Shown: in pieces, positions 18,900 to 27,005 of the stretch
Layout of the letters: every line of letters begins with the position of its first letter
How positions within the stretch are numbered: the stretch's first letter is position 1
From: Falsiruegeria litorea R37
Lineage (GTDB): Bacteria > Pseudomonadota > Alphaproteobacteria > Rhodobacterales > Rhodobacteraceae
NCBI RefSeq assembly: GCF_900172225.1
Contig: NZ_FWFO01000005.1
Location: 124,001 to 188,000 of the forward strand
Direction of reading: 5' to 3'
DNA length: 64,000 nt
Notes under the pieces: model-generated
What the model saw: the letters and a program-made list of their open reading frames with translations, nothing else
What the model was told of the DNA's origin: nothing
Database searches by the model: none
Translations under genes and position numbers: made by a program

Positions 18900-19781
18900 T
18901 CAGGGAGACACTTCAGCCGATATCTCGGACCTCAACCAATTGGTAAAGGCGATGGCACCGGGGTTTTCTTCGGCTTGGGGTGACAGCAGCAGATAGTAGG
19001 CTTCGGGCATGGCCGCGCGATGCGCAAAGGGCGCGATCAGGCGGCCCTCGTCAATCAATCCGCGCACGATCGTGTCATGGGCCAGACACAGCCCTCCTCC
19101 GGCCATCGCCACGGACAGGCTGACCATATAGGTCGTGGCATATGTGATCGGCGGACTTCCCCACTTTAGACCCTGATCTTCGGCCCAGTTCGACCAATTC
19201 GACAACAGGTTCGAGCAATCATAGAGCGGTTGATCCTGCACATTATCCAATGTCACAGAATACCCTGGCGCGCACACCGGATAGTAGTGATCGGTCCGCA
19301 GCAACTCTGTCCGGACCGTATCCGCGGGTCGCAAAGAATAGCGGATTTCGACGGCTGCGCCTTCGGCCATTTCTCGTGGCTCCCAAAGCTCGGTGAAGAT
19401 GTTCAGTTGAACGTCCGGATGCAGCGCGCGAAACCGGGGCAGCTTTGGCGCAAGCCAATTCACGGCAAAGGTGATGTTTGATTGCACCTGCACCGCATTT
19501 ACCTGATCCCCGACCACAGCTTGGGTCCCCCGAACCAGGGTCCGAAACGCCTCGCGCACCACCGGCAGATAGGTGATGCCGGTTTCCGTCAACTCCAACG
19601 CCCGGGGGCGGCGATGAAACAGCGGACGCCCCAGGTGCCCCTCAAGCGATTTGATCTGCTGGCTGACCGCGCTTTGCGTCATGTTCAAATCACGCGCGGC
19701 ACCGGTGAACGACAGGTGGCGCGCTGCGGCCTCGAACGTGCGAAGCCAGCCCAATGGGGGGAGGGGTTTCTGCATATGCAT
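18900..19781 (-). CDS. LysR-family regulator, GcvA-like
   Basis: About 293 residues. The N-terminal winged HTH (LGWLRTFEAAARHLSFTGAARDLNMTQ, then SAVSQQIKSLEGHLGRPLF) is followed by an effector domain typical of GcvA-like LysR proteins (DVQLNIFTELWEPREMAEGAAVEIRY). It diverges from the aldolase-to-hydroxylase operon starting at 19902 and very likely regulates it through ATTAGT-N3-ACTAAT at 19791. The start at 19781 places the HTH at the expected distance. The longer ORF would extend through the operator. Confidence 0.87.
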   Translation of the reverse strand: MHMQKPLPPLGWLRTFEAAARHLSFTGAARDLNMTQSAVSQQIKSLEGHLGRPLFHRRPRALELTETGITYLPVVREAFRTLVRGTQAVVGDQVNAVQVQSNITFAVNWLAPKLPRFRALHPDVQLNIFTELWEPREMAEGAAVEIRYSLRPADTVRTELLRTDHYYPVCAPGYSVTLDNVQDQPLYDCSNLLSNWSNWAEDQGLKWGSPPITYATTYMVSLSVAMAGGGLCLAHDTIVRGLIDEGRLIAPFAHRAAMPEAYYLLLSPQAEENPGAIAFTNWLRSEISAEVSP

Positions 19782-19790
19782 AACTCTGCC

Positions 19791-19805
19791 ATTAGTAACA
19801 CTAAT
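19791..19805. promoter_or_regulatory. LysR-type operator, ATTAGT-N3-ACTAAT
   Basis: A perfect inverted repeat with the T-N11-A spacing typical of LysR sites. It lies 9 bases before the LysR start and 96 bases before the aldolase start. The same arms occur at 26928-26942 before the ABC transporter operon, with a different three-base centre. Confidence 0.75.
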
Positions 19806-19901
19806 GGGATAGCTTTGTTTTTTTCGTTGGTCAAATGCAAGTCCCGGATGCAGGTTCTTGCTCACCTAGGGACACCGCCTCGGCATCAGGGAGAATCGGC
19901 G

Positions 19902-20657
19902 ATGAGCGTGACAAATCTGCGACCCAACATGGATCACTGGTCCGAGCGGGTTGATATGGCGGCGGCCTTTCGCTGGACCGTCAAGTTGGACATGCACGAG
20001 GCTGTGGCCAACCACTTCAGTCTTGCCGTGAATGAAGACGGCACGCAGTTCCTGATGAACCCGAACCAGATGCATTTCAGCAGGGTCAAAGCCTCGAACC
20101 TGTTGCTGCTGGATGCAAATGATCCGAACACGATGGATATGCCCGGTGCGCCTGATCCTACCGCGTGGGGGCTGCATGGCTCGATCCATCGCCACTGCCC
20201 GCATGCGCGCTGTGTGATGCATGTGCATTCGATCCACGCCACGGTTCTGGCTTCGCTGGCTGACAGCAACATCCTCCCGATCGATCAGAACACCGCGACC
20301 TTCTACAACCGCTATGTGATTGATGAAGAGTTCGGCGGCTTGGCGTTCGAAAGCGAAGGGGAACGCTGTGCCTCGATGCTGAACGACCCAAAGAAAAAGG
20401 TCATGATCATGGGAAATCATGGCGTTCTGGTGATCGGCAGTGACGCGGCAGATGCGTTCAACCGGCTCTATTATTTCGAGCGCGCGGCCGAGACATACAT
20501 TCGCGCCCTGCAAACCGGCCAAAAGCTGCGGGTGCTCAGCGATGAAATCGCCGAGAAGACCGCGCAAGAGCTTGAGGATTATCCAAGCCAGGCCGAAGCG
20601 CATATGCGTGAGATGAAAGCGATCCTGGACGCAGAAGGGTCTGACTACGCCAGCTAA
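19902..20657 (+). CDS. Class II aldolase/adducin family protein, first gene of catabolic operon
   Basis: The protein is 251 residues long. The class II aldolase metal site is in HGSIHRHCPHARCVMHVHSIHATVLASL, with a further His in VMIMGNHGVLVIG. NHFSLAVNEDGTQFLMNP near the start carries the phosphate/carboxylate-binding region. It would cleave or decarboxylate a hydroxy-oxo acid. The substrate is unknown. The ATG at 19902 follows GGGAGA. It heads a tightly packed run with Rieske, PanB-like, M24 and membrane hydroxylase genes. It is related at family level to the protein at 8591-9304. Confidence 0.85.
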   Translation: MSVTNLRPNMDHWSERVDMAAAFRWTVKLDMHEAVANHFSLAVNEDGTQFLMNPNQMHFSRVKASNLLLLDANDPNTMDMPGAPDPTAWGLHGSIHRHCPHARCVMHVHSIHATVLASLADSNILPIDQNTATFYNRYVIDEEFGGLAFESEGERCASMLNDPKKKVMIMGNHGVLVIGSDAADAFNRLYYFERAAETYIRALQTGQKLRVLSDEIAEKTAQELEDYPSQAEAHMREMKAILDAEGSDYAS

Positions 20658-20691
20658 GTGGCGTTAGCCGCCAAGCCAGAAAGGACATCCC

Positions 20692-21810
20692 ATGTTGGAT
20701 ACCGCCACCCCCCGGGCGCGCACCCTCGCCGCCCGACACTACACGTCTGTCCAATCGCTAGAGGCTGACCGCGAATTGATGCTGCGCAGCTGGCAGTTGG
20801 CCGGGCACGAAACGCAGCTGGCTGAGGCGGGGCAGTTCATCACCCTGTCGCTGTTTGATCAAAACATTTTCCTTGTGCGGGATCGCGAAGGTGAGGTGCG
20901 CGCCTTCTACAATGTCTGCCCGCACCGGGGGCATCAACTGGTTGAGGGGAGCGGTAAGAAGGCGGTTCTGACCTGTCCTTATCACGCCTGGACCTTTGGG
21001 CTGGATGGCAATCTGCGCGGCATGCCCAAGCGCGATGGAACCGATGCTCCCGCGCGGGCCGAGGTTTGTTTGTCCCATGTTAGGGTCGAATCTCTGGCCG
21101 GATTTTTGTTTGTGAATCTGGATGACAACGCGCCCAGCCTGGGAGAGTTCGCACCGGGGCTAGAGGCGCAGATGCTGGAGCGCATCCCGGAGCTGCCCGA
21201 CCTGTTGATCGAAGGCGACAGCGCTTACGGCCACACCTACACCTGCAAATCCAACTGGAAGGTGATGCTCGACAACTATCTCGAATGTCATCACTGCGGT
21301 CCGGCGCATCATTCGTTCGATGACATGATGAACATCGCTGAAAACCGGTTCGAGCTGTATCAGAACTATACCTATCAACACGCCCCAACCGCCCGCAAAA
21401 CCAAGAATGAGGCGTTCCGGCTGGATCTGGAACACGACGTTTTGGACGGGCAATTCTGGTTCCTGTTCCCCAACACCATCTTTGGCCAATTCCCTGGTGC
21501 GCGCGGCTTCTATGCCTCACGGTTTGATCCCGTCAGGCCCGACCTGACCGAGCGGCGTTCGCTCTCACTCACGACGCCTGAACCCACTGACCCGGATATG
21601 GCCGCACGGTCTGCCGAGCGGGCGGAGTGGTCGACCAACATCGTATCGGCCGAGGATCGGGAGCTTTGTGAAAACGTTCAACGCGGGATGCATCAGCGCG
21701 GGTTCAAGCAGGGCTGGTACGTCACCGACCCAGATGCGCACGACATTTCGGAACACGCGATGCGCCATTTCCACGACATTTATCTGGCAGCTATGGACGA
21801 AGACGCATGA
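20692..21810 (+). CDS. Rieske non-haem iron oxygenase, alpha subunit
   Basis: A 372-residue ring-hydroxylating-type oxygenase. The Rieske [2Fe-2S] ligands are in CPHRGHQLVEG and CPYHAWTFGLDGNL. The mononuclear iron site is in DNYLECHHCGPAHHSF. Single-component alpha subunits of this kind often act on quaternary ammonium compounds or aromatic acids as mono-oxygenases, using a separate reductase. No reductase gene is adjacent here. It starts 34 bases after the aldolase with AAAGGA upstream, and its stop overlaps the next gene by 4 bases. Confidence 0.93.
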   Translation: MLDTATPRARTLAARHYTSVQSLEADRELMLRSWQLAGHETQLAEAGQFITLSLFDQNIFLVRDREGEVRAFYNVCPHRGHQLVEGSGKKAVLTCPYHAWTFGLDGNLRGMPKRDGTDAPARAEVCLSHVRVESLAGFLFVNLDDNAPSLGEFAPGLEAQMLERIPELPDLLIEGDSAYGHTYTCKSNWKVMLDNYLECHHCGPAHHSFDDMMNIAENRFELYQNYTYQHAPTARKTKNEAFRLDLEHDVLDGQFWFLFPNTIFGQFPGARGFYASRFDPVRPDLTERRSLSLTTPEPTDPDMAARSAERAEWSTNIVSAEDRELCENVQRGMHQRGFKQGWYVTDPDAHDISEHAMRHFHDIYLAAMDEDA

Positions 21811-22646
21811 AAAACATCTATACATACGGTGGCCAACCCGCGCGCCGCAACCTGACCATCGACTGCCTGCGCCGGAACAAGGTCGCCGGGGTCAAGATGA
21901 CCCAGGTCTCGGCCATCAATGGGGACGAGGCGCGCGCCTGCGAAGAGATGGGGATCGATATGATCACCATTTCTGATCTGGACTATGATGCGGTGCGAGC
22001 CGGGGCACCGCATACCTTCATCACGTCCAGCCAAACCATGTGCCAGTATTTCGAGCCGCAGGAATGCCTGACGGCAGCGATGAAGGCCGCTGAAAAGGGC
22101 GCCGATGCGATCTTTACGCCTCGTGGGATGGGTATTGTCGAACTGATCGCGAACGAGGGGCTGGCGGTGCAGGGCCATGTGGGCCTGGTGCCAAGAAAAT
22201 CGACCCTAACAGGGGGATTGAAGACCTTTGGCAAGACAGCTGAGGAGGCAATGAAACTGCTCGACTGGATGCGCCGGTACGAGGATGCAGGCGCTGCAGC
22301 GGTCGAGGTCGAATGCGTCGCGGTTGAGGCGTTGCAGGCGATCAACCACAAGACCTCGCTGCTGACCCATTCAATTGGTGCGGGATCAGGTGGCGACATC
22401 ATCTTTTCCTTCATGGAAGACATCTGTGGCGACGTCGAAAACCCGCCGCGCCACGCCAAGGCCTGGGGCGACGTCCGGTCGATCCGCAAACAACTGACTG
22501 CCGAACGTGACAAGTCGCTGACCGGGTTCCGGACCGATGTGCAATCCGGCGCGTTCCCGGATGCTGAACACACGGTGGGCATGCTGCCAGGCGAACAAGA
22601 AAAACTGCACGAGGCGCTCGCCAAATGGCAACCGCTCCACCAGTGA
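21807..22646 (+). CDS. PanB-like (ketopantoate hydroxymethyltransferase superfamily) protein 1
   Basis: A 279-residue TIM-barrel protein whose middle follows PanB: LAVQGHVGLVPRKSTLTGGL, then AGAAAVEVECVAVEAL with the catalytic-type Glu, then SLLTHSIGAGSGGDIIF. At the positions of two PanB metal ligands (Asp in LADLPF and Glu in KIEGG of the Escherichia coli enzyme) it shows FITSSQ and FTPRGM. Normal PanB chemistry is therefore doubtful. It may bind a different acyl or enolate substrate. It overlaps the Rieske gene by 4 bases and is followed by a close paralogue. Confidence 0.78.
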   Translation: MKNIYTYGGQPARRNLTIDCLRRNKVAGVKMTQVSAINGDEARACEEMGIDMITISDLDYDAVRAGAPHTFITSSQTMCQYFEPQECLTAAMKAAEKGADAIFTPRGMGIVELIANEGLAVQGHVGLVPRKSTLTGGLKTFGKTAEEAMKLLDWMRRYEDAGAAAVEVECVAVEALQAINHKTSLLTHSIGAGSGGDIIFSFMEDICGDVENPPRHAKAWGDVRSIRKQLTAERDKSLTGFRTDVQSGAFPDAEHTVGMLPGEQEKLHEALAKWQPLHQ

Positions 22647-22661
22647 TATCAAGGTACTACA

Positions 22662-23501
22662 ATGAAGAACATCTATACATTTGGCGGCTTTCCGGCGACG
22701 CGAAACCTGACTGTGGCCGACATCCGGGCCAACAAGGTGGCGGGCCGCAAAATGACTCAGGTGACGTCGGTCAACCGAAATGAGGCCGCCGCCTGCGAAG
22801 AGATGGGCGTTGATCACCTGTCTATTGTGGCCGAAGACATTCACGAAGTGCGCGCCGGGGCCCCGAACACGTTTGTCACCTCTGCCGTGATGATGAGCGA
22901 ACACCCCACCCCTGACGACATCCTGCGCACTGCGATCGCAGCGGCGGCGGCTGGGTCGGATGCCATCTATACCCCGCGCGGGCTGCGCAATGTGGAAATG
23001 CTGGCGCATGAAGGGCTTGCTGTGCAGGGGCATTTGGGGCTGGTGCCGCGAAAGTCCACGCTTGTCGGCGGTTTGCGCGGCATTGCCAAAACTGCAGACG
23101 AGGCGATGGTGCTGATGGATGATGTACGCCGTCTTCAGGATGCCGGGGCCTATGCGGTTGAAATGGAATGCGTCGCAGCCGAAGCGTTAAGCGAAATCAG
23201 CAAACGCACCAGCCTTGTGACCCACTCTATTGGATCGGGGTCGGGCGGTGATGTGATCTTTATGTTCATGGAAGACATTTGCGGCGATGTGGACAACCCG
23301 CCCCGCCACGCCAAGGCCTTTGGTCGGGTTGGCGAGATACGTAAAGAGCTGGAAGCGGAACGCCGCCGGGCTCTGCAGGCTTATGGCGAGGCCGTCAAAG
23401 GCGGTGCTTTCCCTGATCCGGCGATCTCGATCGCGATGTCTGCGGGTGAACACGACAAACTTTGTGAAGCACTGGATAAATGGACGACGTTGCACCAATG
23501 A
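22662..23501 (+). CDS. PanB-like protein 2, paralogue of the preceding gene
   Basis: The same length (279 residues) as its neighbour and clearly similar throughout: MKNIYTFGGFPATRNLTVAD, VAGRKMTQVTSVNRNEAAACEE in parts, LAVQGHLGLVPRKSTLVGGL and HSIGSGSGGDVIFMFMEDIC. It shares the loss of the two standard PanB metal ligands (VTSAVM and YTPRGL). The pair looks like a tandem duplication that has diverged, perhaps forming a heteromer. It starts 15 bases after gene 1 and overlaps the M24 gene by 4 bases. Confidence 0.78.
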   Translation: MKNIYTFGGFPATRNLTVADIRANKVAGRKMTQVTSVNRNEAAACEEMGVDHLSIVAEDIHEVRAGAPNTFVTSAVMMSEHPTPDDILRTAIAAAAAGSDAIYTPRGLRNVEMLAHEGLAVQGHLGLVPRKSTLVGGLRGIAKTADEAMVLMDDVRRLQDAGAYAVEMECVAAEALSEISKRTSLVTHSIGSGSGGDVIFMFMEDICGDVDNPPRHAKAFGRVGEIRKELEAERRRALQAYGEAVKGGAFPDPAISIAMSAGEHDKLCEALDKWTTLHQ

Positions 23502-24796
23502 ACGACGCCACCGATTATACACGCACCTTTGCCGCCAAACCGCAGCCGCTGACGCTGGAACAGGCCGCGTGGAAAACGCCGCCGATGCAGTTGACCGATA
23601 CCGAAGGCATGATCGATGTGCCAAGGATGCGGCGCTATCGCCAGAACCGGCTGCGCGAGCAGATGAAGGCCCATGGGATGGCGGCAGTGATCCTGACCGA
23701 TCCGCTGTCGATCAGATATGCGACGGGCGTGCGCAACTGCACGCTGTTTCAGATGCATATTCACGCGGGCTATCTGTTTCTGCCTGCCGAGGGGCCGGTG
23801 ATCTATTTCGATAGTGAGCCGGGTCGTGAAACCGGCGCGCAGCTCGAAACCATCGACGAGATCCGCGATGATCTTTTGCCGCTCAGCTACATGTTTGCGG
23901 GCTATCGCCATCAGGAATGGTGTACCAAGTGGGCCGCCCAGATGAAGGCCTTGGTGGATGAGCATTGTGGCGGGGAAACGCGCGTGGGCGTCGAGCGCAC
24001 AGCGCCCCTGCCGCATATGGCGTTGGAACAGGCGGGGCTGACATTGGTCGATGCGGGCGAGGCGCTGGCCCATGCCCGCAAGATCAAAAGCCCCGAAGAG
24101 ATCCTGTGCATGAACCAGACCATCGCGGTGGCCGAGGATGGCATGACCCGGATGCGTAACAATCTGGTCAACGGCATCACGGAACAAGAGCTTTGGTCCC
24201 ACATGTGGGCCGCCAATATCGAAGGCGGCGGTGAGTGGATCGACTATCGCCTGCTGGCGTCCGGTGAGCGCACTAACCCCTGGCAGCAAGAGGCCAGCAG
24301 CCGCACCATTCGCGCAGGCGATCTGGTTGTGTTTGATTGCGGCATGGTGGGGCCGTGGAGCTATGGCGCCGACATCAGCCGCGCCTATCATTGCGGGCCG
24401 GGGCGCCCGACGGATGAACAGTGCCGCCTGTATCAATACGCCCATAACGAGGTGACGCATAACGGCGCTTTGCTGCGTCCCGGTATCTCGTTCAGTGAGC
24501 TGATCGAGCAGCGCTATTGCCAGCCCGATGGCTACAACGACCAAACCTACCCTTGCATGATGCATGGGCTTGGCATGGCCGATGAATACCCGGTGATCTA
24601 CTACCCCGCGGACGAGCAGTTCCATTATGACGGCGCGTTGGAGCCAGGCATGGTCATCTGCGTCGAAAGCTATGTCGGCAAGCTTGGCGGATACGAAGGC
24701 GTCAAGCTGGAAGACCAATATCTGATCACTGAAACCGGCGCGGTCTGCCTGTCGCGCTACCCGTTCGAAGACGCGCTTTTGTCGCGCGAACTCTGA
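23498..24796 (+). CDS. M24-family metalloprotein, DddP-like
   Basis: This 432-residue protein has a creatinase/aminopeptidase fold. The five metal ligands are in place: D280 (VVFDCG), D292 (GADISR), H356 (MMHGLGM), E390 (CVESYVG) and E405 (KLEDQYL). Their spacing, and segments such as GGGEWIDYRLLASGERTNPW, closely match the DMSP lyase DddP as I remember it. The family also includes Xaa-Pro peptidases and creatinase. The operon context (Rieske, PanB-like, aldolase) differs from ordinary dddP loci, so DMSP cleavage is only one option. Start ATG 23498 overlaps the previous stop. Confidence 0.82.
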   Translation: MNDATDYTRTFAAKPQPLTLEQAAWKTPPMQLTDTEGMIDVPRMRRYRQNRLREQMKAHGMAAVILTDPLSIRYATGVRNCTLFQMHIHAGYLFLPAEGPVIYFDSEPGRETGAQLETIDEIRDDLLPLSYMFAGYRHQEWCTKWAAQMKALVDEHCGGETRVGVERTAPLPHMALEQAGLTLVDAGEALAHARKIKSPEEILCMNQTIAVAEDGMTRMRNNLVNGITEQELWSHMWAANIEGGGEWIDYRLLASGERTNPWQQEASSRTIRAGDLVVFDCGMVGPWSYGADISRAYHCGPGRPTDEQCRLYQYAHNEVTHNGALLRPGISFSELIEQRYCQPDGYNDQTYPCMMHGLGMADEYPVIYYPADEQFHYDGALEPGMVICVESYVGKLGGYEGVKLEDQYLITETGAVCLSRYPFEDALLSREL

Positions 24797-24823
24797 TGTT
24801 TTGGCCAAAGAGGAGGAGCCAAA

Positions 24824-25855
24824 ATGACCGATACGACACCCAGCCTGGACCAGATGTCCGCCCCATCAGCGGGTGAACAGATGCAAGATATGAGCCGCGA
24901 GTGGAACTATCACCCGGATCTGCCGCTCAAGGACCCGTCGATTTTTCAGTGGCCGCCCAATCCGGCCTATCTGATTGGCTGGCTGGCCCGCAATTGGTTG
25001 ACGCTCAGCGAGCGTGTTCTGATGGCGATCCTTGCAGTGGCGCTGTGGTACTTTTTCTACCCGTCGCTTGAAACCGCGCAGAGCTTTGCCATCGGCTGGA
25101 TCGCGCAGATCTACGTGATCAACTTTGTGATGATCTTTGCCGTTGCCGGTGGCCTGCACTGGTATTTTTACATCCGCAAAGGGCAGGGCAAAAAGCTCAA
25201 GTTCGAGCGTCGGGATCAGGGCAAGAACAACAAGCTTTGGGATTTCAGCGATCAGGTGAAAGACAACATGTTCTGGTCACTGGGCTCAGGCGTATTCCAA
25301 CTGACCGGGTTTCAGGTGGTCACCATGTGGTTGATGGCAAACGGCTATGCGCCGGTGATCACGTTTGCAGAAAACCCGGTGTGGTTCCTGGCCTGGCTGG
25401 TGATCATCCCGATGTGGTCGGCGTTCCACTTCTACTGGGTGCATCGCTTGTTGCATCAGCCCTTCCTGTACAAGCGGGTTCACAGTCTGCACCACCGCAA
25501 CGTGAACATTGGTCCGTGGTCGGGGTTCTCGATGCACCCGGTCGAGCACTTTATCTATCTGACCACGCTGTGCGTTCACTGGGTTGTCGCGTCGCACCCG
25601 ATCCACCTGTACTTCCACATCGTGTTCCAGGGTCCGGGCGCCGCGATGAGCCACGCCGGATATGAGGATCTGCTGATCAAGGACAAACGCAAGTTGGCCT
25701 TGGGCACCTTCTATCACCAGCTGCATCACCGGTATTACGAGTGCAACTACGGCAACCAGGAAATGCCTTGGGATCGGTGGTTCGGAACTTTCCACGATGG
25801 CTCGCCCGAGGCGACGGCAGAGACCCGAGCGCGCAAAAAGCGGATGTTTGGCTAG
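24824..25855 (+). CDS. Sterol desaturase/fatty acid hydroxylase-family membrane protein
   Basis: This 343-residue membrane protein has at least four hydrophobic segments and the histidine clusters of the di-iron hydroxylase superfamily: HFYWVHRLLHQP, HSLHHRNVN, HPVEHF and YHQLHHRYYE. It would hydroxylate or desaturate a lipid-like or small substrate at the membrane. It follows the M24 gene by 27 bases with a strong GAGGAGG site and is the last gene of the operon. A repeat element lies immediately downstream. Confidence 0.88.
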   Translation: MTDTTPSLDQMSAPSAGEQMQDMSREWNYHPDLPLKDPSIFQWPPNPAYLIGWLARNWLTLSERVLMAILAVALWYFFYPSLETAQSFAIGWIAQIYVINFVMIFAVAGGLHWYFYIRKGQGKKLKFERRDQGKNNKLWDFSDQVKDNMFWSLGSGVFQLTGFQVVTMWLMANGYAPVITFAENPVWFLAWLVIIPMWSAFHFYWVHRLLHQPFLYKRVHSLHHRNVNIGPWSGFSMHPVEHFIYLTTLCVHWVVASHPIHLYFHIVFQGPGAAMSHAGYEDLLIKDKRKLALGTFYHQLHHRYYECNYGNQEMPWDRWFGTFHDGSPEATAETRARKKRMFG

Positions 25856-25881
25856 TTCTGCCCCCGCAACCCGTCCAAACT

Positions 25882-26007
25882 GCGCCGCCTTGCGGCTTTG
25901 CGTCCTGCGGACGGCAGGGGGGGCCAGGCTCATGCGGGCAAAGCCCGCATGAGCCTGGCCCAACGGGAGGAGATGTTTCGTCAGAAACATTGACGACGGG
26001 CGGGAGG
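25882..26007. repeat. Structured intergenic repeat, copy 2
   Basis: A 126-base relative of 18767-18890, again between a forward gene end and the 3' end of a reverse LysR gene. Its central hairpin is a perfect 18-base-pair stem with an AAA loop (25922-25939 with 25943-25960). The last hairpin is ATGTTTC/GAAACAT around GTCA. Outer segments such as CGTCCTGCG, CAACGGGAGGAG and GACGACGGGCGGGAGG are nearly identical to copy 1, while paired arms differ in a compensated way. Confidence 0.85.
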
Positions 26008-26018
26008 ACCCCTGAGCT

Positions 26019-26894
26019 CTAGTCCAGTGCCGAGGCTGCTGCGATGTCGATGAAGGCGGCCACAAGGCGCAACCGGGCGCGGTCTTTGGGAGCGACGATC
26101 GCGGTTTCATGGGTTTCGGGCATCTCGACGATGGGCACCTCGATCAGCCCGCGGGAGATCAGCCCGCTGTTGCTAAGAAAGATCGCTATACCTGCGCCTT
26201 GCAGCACTGCTTCGCACATCAGCGGAAACGTGGTCATGCGGATGGTGCGGGGGAACACCACGACGTGTCGGGCTTGCGCCTGGCGTACCACCCGTTCGGT
26301 GAGCGAGCCTGCCTCTGGCAGGATGACTGTATCCGTTGCCAATTCGTGCAAGGACAGCGACGTCCGTGCCGCAAAAGGCGAATTGGGTGGCAGGTAAGCC
26401 GCATAGCGCACCTTTTGCACGACCACCTTGTCCCAATCGTCGGTCGGCGGTGGATCGGTGATTAGCCCGACGTCTGCCCGCCTCTCGCGCAGCAGCCGCG
26501 AGGCGGTGGTCCAGGCGTGAAGGGCAAAATCGATCTCGACGTCCGGGTGGGCGCGGTGGAACTGGCTGATCGCCTTGAGTGCCGGCAAAGGAGCGTTGGC
26601 GATGATCTTGATGTGCCCGCGCGCCATCGCCTCGAACCCCTGCAGCCGTTCCGAAATCGTCCCTTCGAGCGCCACCAGCCGGTCGGCCAAGTCATAGAAC
26701 TCCTGCCCCGTGCGGGTCAGTGACACCCCGTCCCGGCTGCGCAGCAACAGGGGCGTGCCGACCTGCTTTTCCAGCTTGGCGACATGCTGGGTCACCGCCG
26801 ATTGCGTCACGCCCAACCGGGCGGCGGCGGCAGAAAAGCTGCCTTCGCGCACGACATAGGCAAAGGCCACGAATTGATGGTGATTGGCGCGCAT
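26019..26894 (-). CDS. LysR-family regulator of the ABC transporter operon
   Basis: This 291-residue LysR protein has the HTH HQFVAFAYVVREGSFSAAAARLGVTQ, then SAVTQHVAKLEKQVGTPLL. A PBP2-type effector domain carries VGLITDPP. It is only distantly related to the LysR at 18900. It diverges from the transporter genes, and the 111-base gap contains ATTAGT-N3-ACTAAT. It probably senses the imported substrate or a breakdown product. Confidence 0.87.
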   Translation of the reverse strand: MRANHHQFVAFAYVVREGSFSAAAARLGVTQSAVTQHVAKLEKQVGTPLLLRSRDGVSLTRTGQEFYDLADRLVALEGTISERLQGFEAMARGHIKIIANAPLPALKAISQFHRAHPDVEIDFALHAWTTASRLLRERRADVGLITDPPPTDDWDKVVVQKVRYAAYLPPNSPFAARTSLSLHELATDTVILPEAGSLTERVVRQAQARHVVVFPRTIRMTTFPLMCEAVLQGAGIAIFLSNSGLISRGLIEVPIVEMPETHETAIVAPKDRARLRLVAAFIDIAAASALD

Positions 26895-26927
26895 GAGACC
26901 TCCCTTTCGGGGGCAGCCATAGACACC

Positions 26928-26942
26928 ATTAGTCTCACTAAT
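26928..26942. promoter_or_regulatory. LysR-type operator, second ATTAGT-N3-ACTAAT site
   Basis: The arms are identical to those at 19791-19805, with CTC as the centre. The site lies 33 bases before the LysR start and 63 bases before the ATPase gene, fitting control of both. It ties this operon to the aldolase operon. Confidence 0.75.
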
Positions 26943-27005
26943 ATGACGTCACAAAAGTGAGAGACCGCCTGCGTAAAAAGCCTCCAAACAACTGAGGGAA
27001 ACGCT

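Noticed and set aside
21807-23501. Calling the two PanB-like genes pantothenate biosynthesis genes
   Set aside because: Key metal ligands are missing, there are two copies, and no panC or panE is nearby. They sit in a catabolic operon.
23498-24796. Naming the M24 gene dddP outright
   Set aside because: Metal ligands and several segments agree with DddP, but they are shared with other M24 enzymes, and the operon context does not support DMSP cleavage.
23381-24808. Long open frame (475 codons) on the reverse strand over the M24 gene
   Set aside because: The forward gene has full metal-site motifs and a proper start. The reverse frame has no recognisable domain and is explained by high GC codon bias.
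18767-26007. CRISPR-like array from the repeated hairpins
   Set aside because: There are only two copies, 7 kb apart, with no spacers and no cas genes. A dispersed structured repeat fits better.
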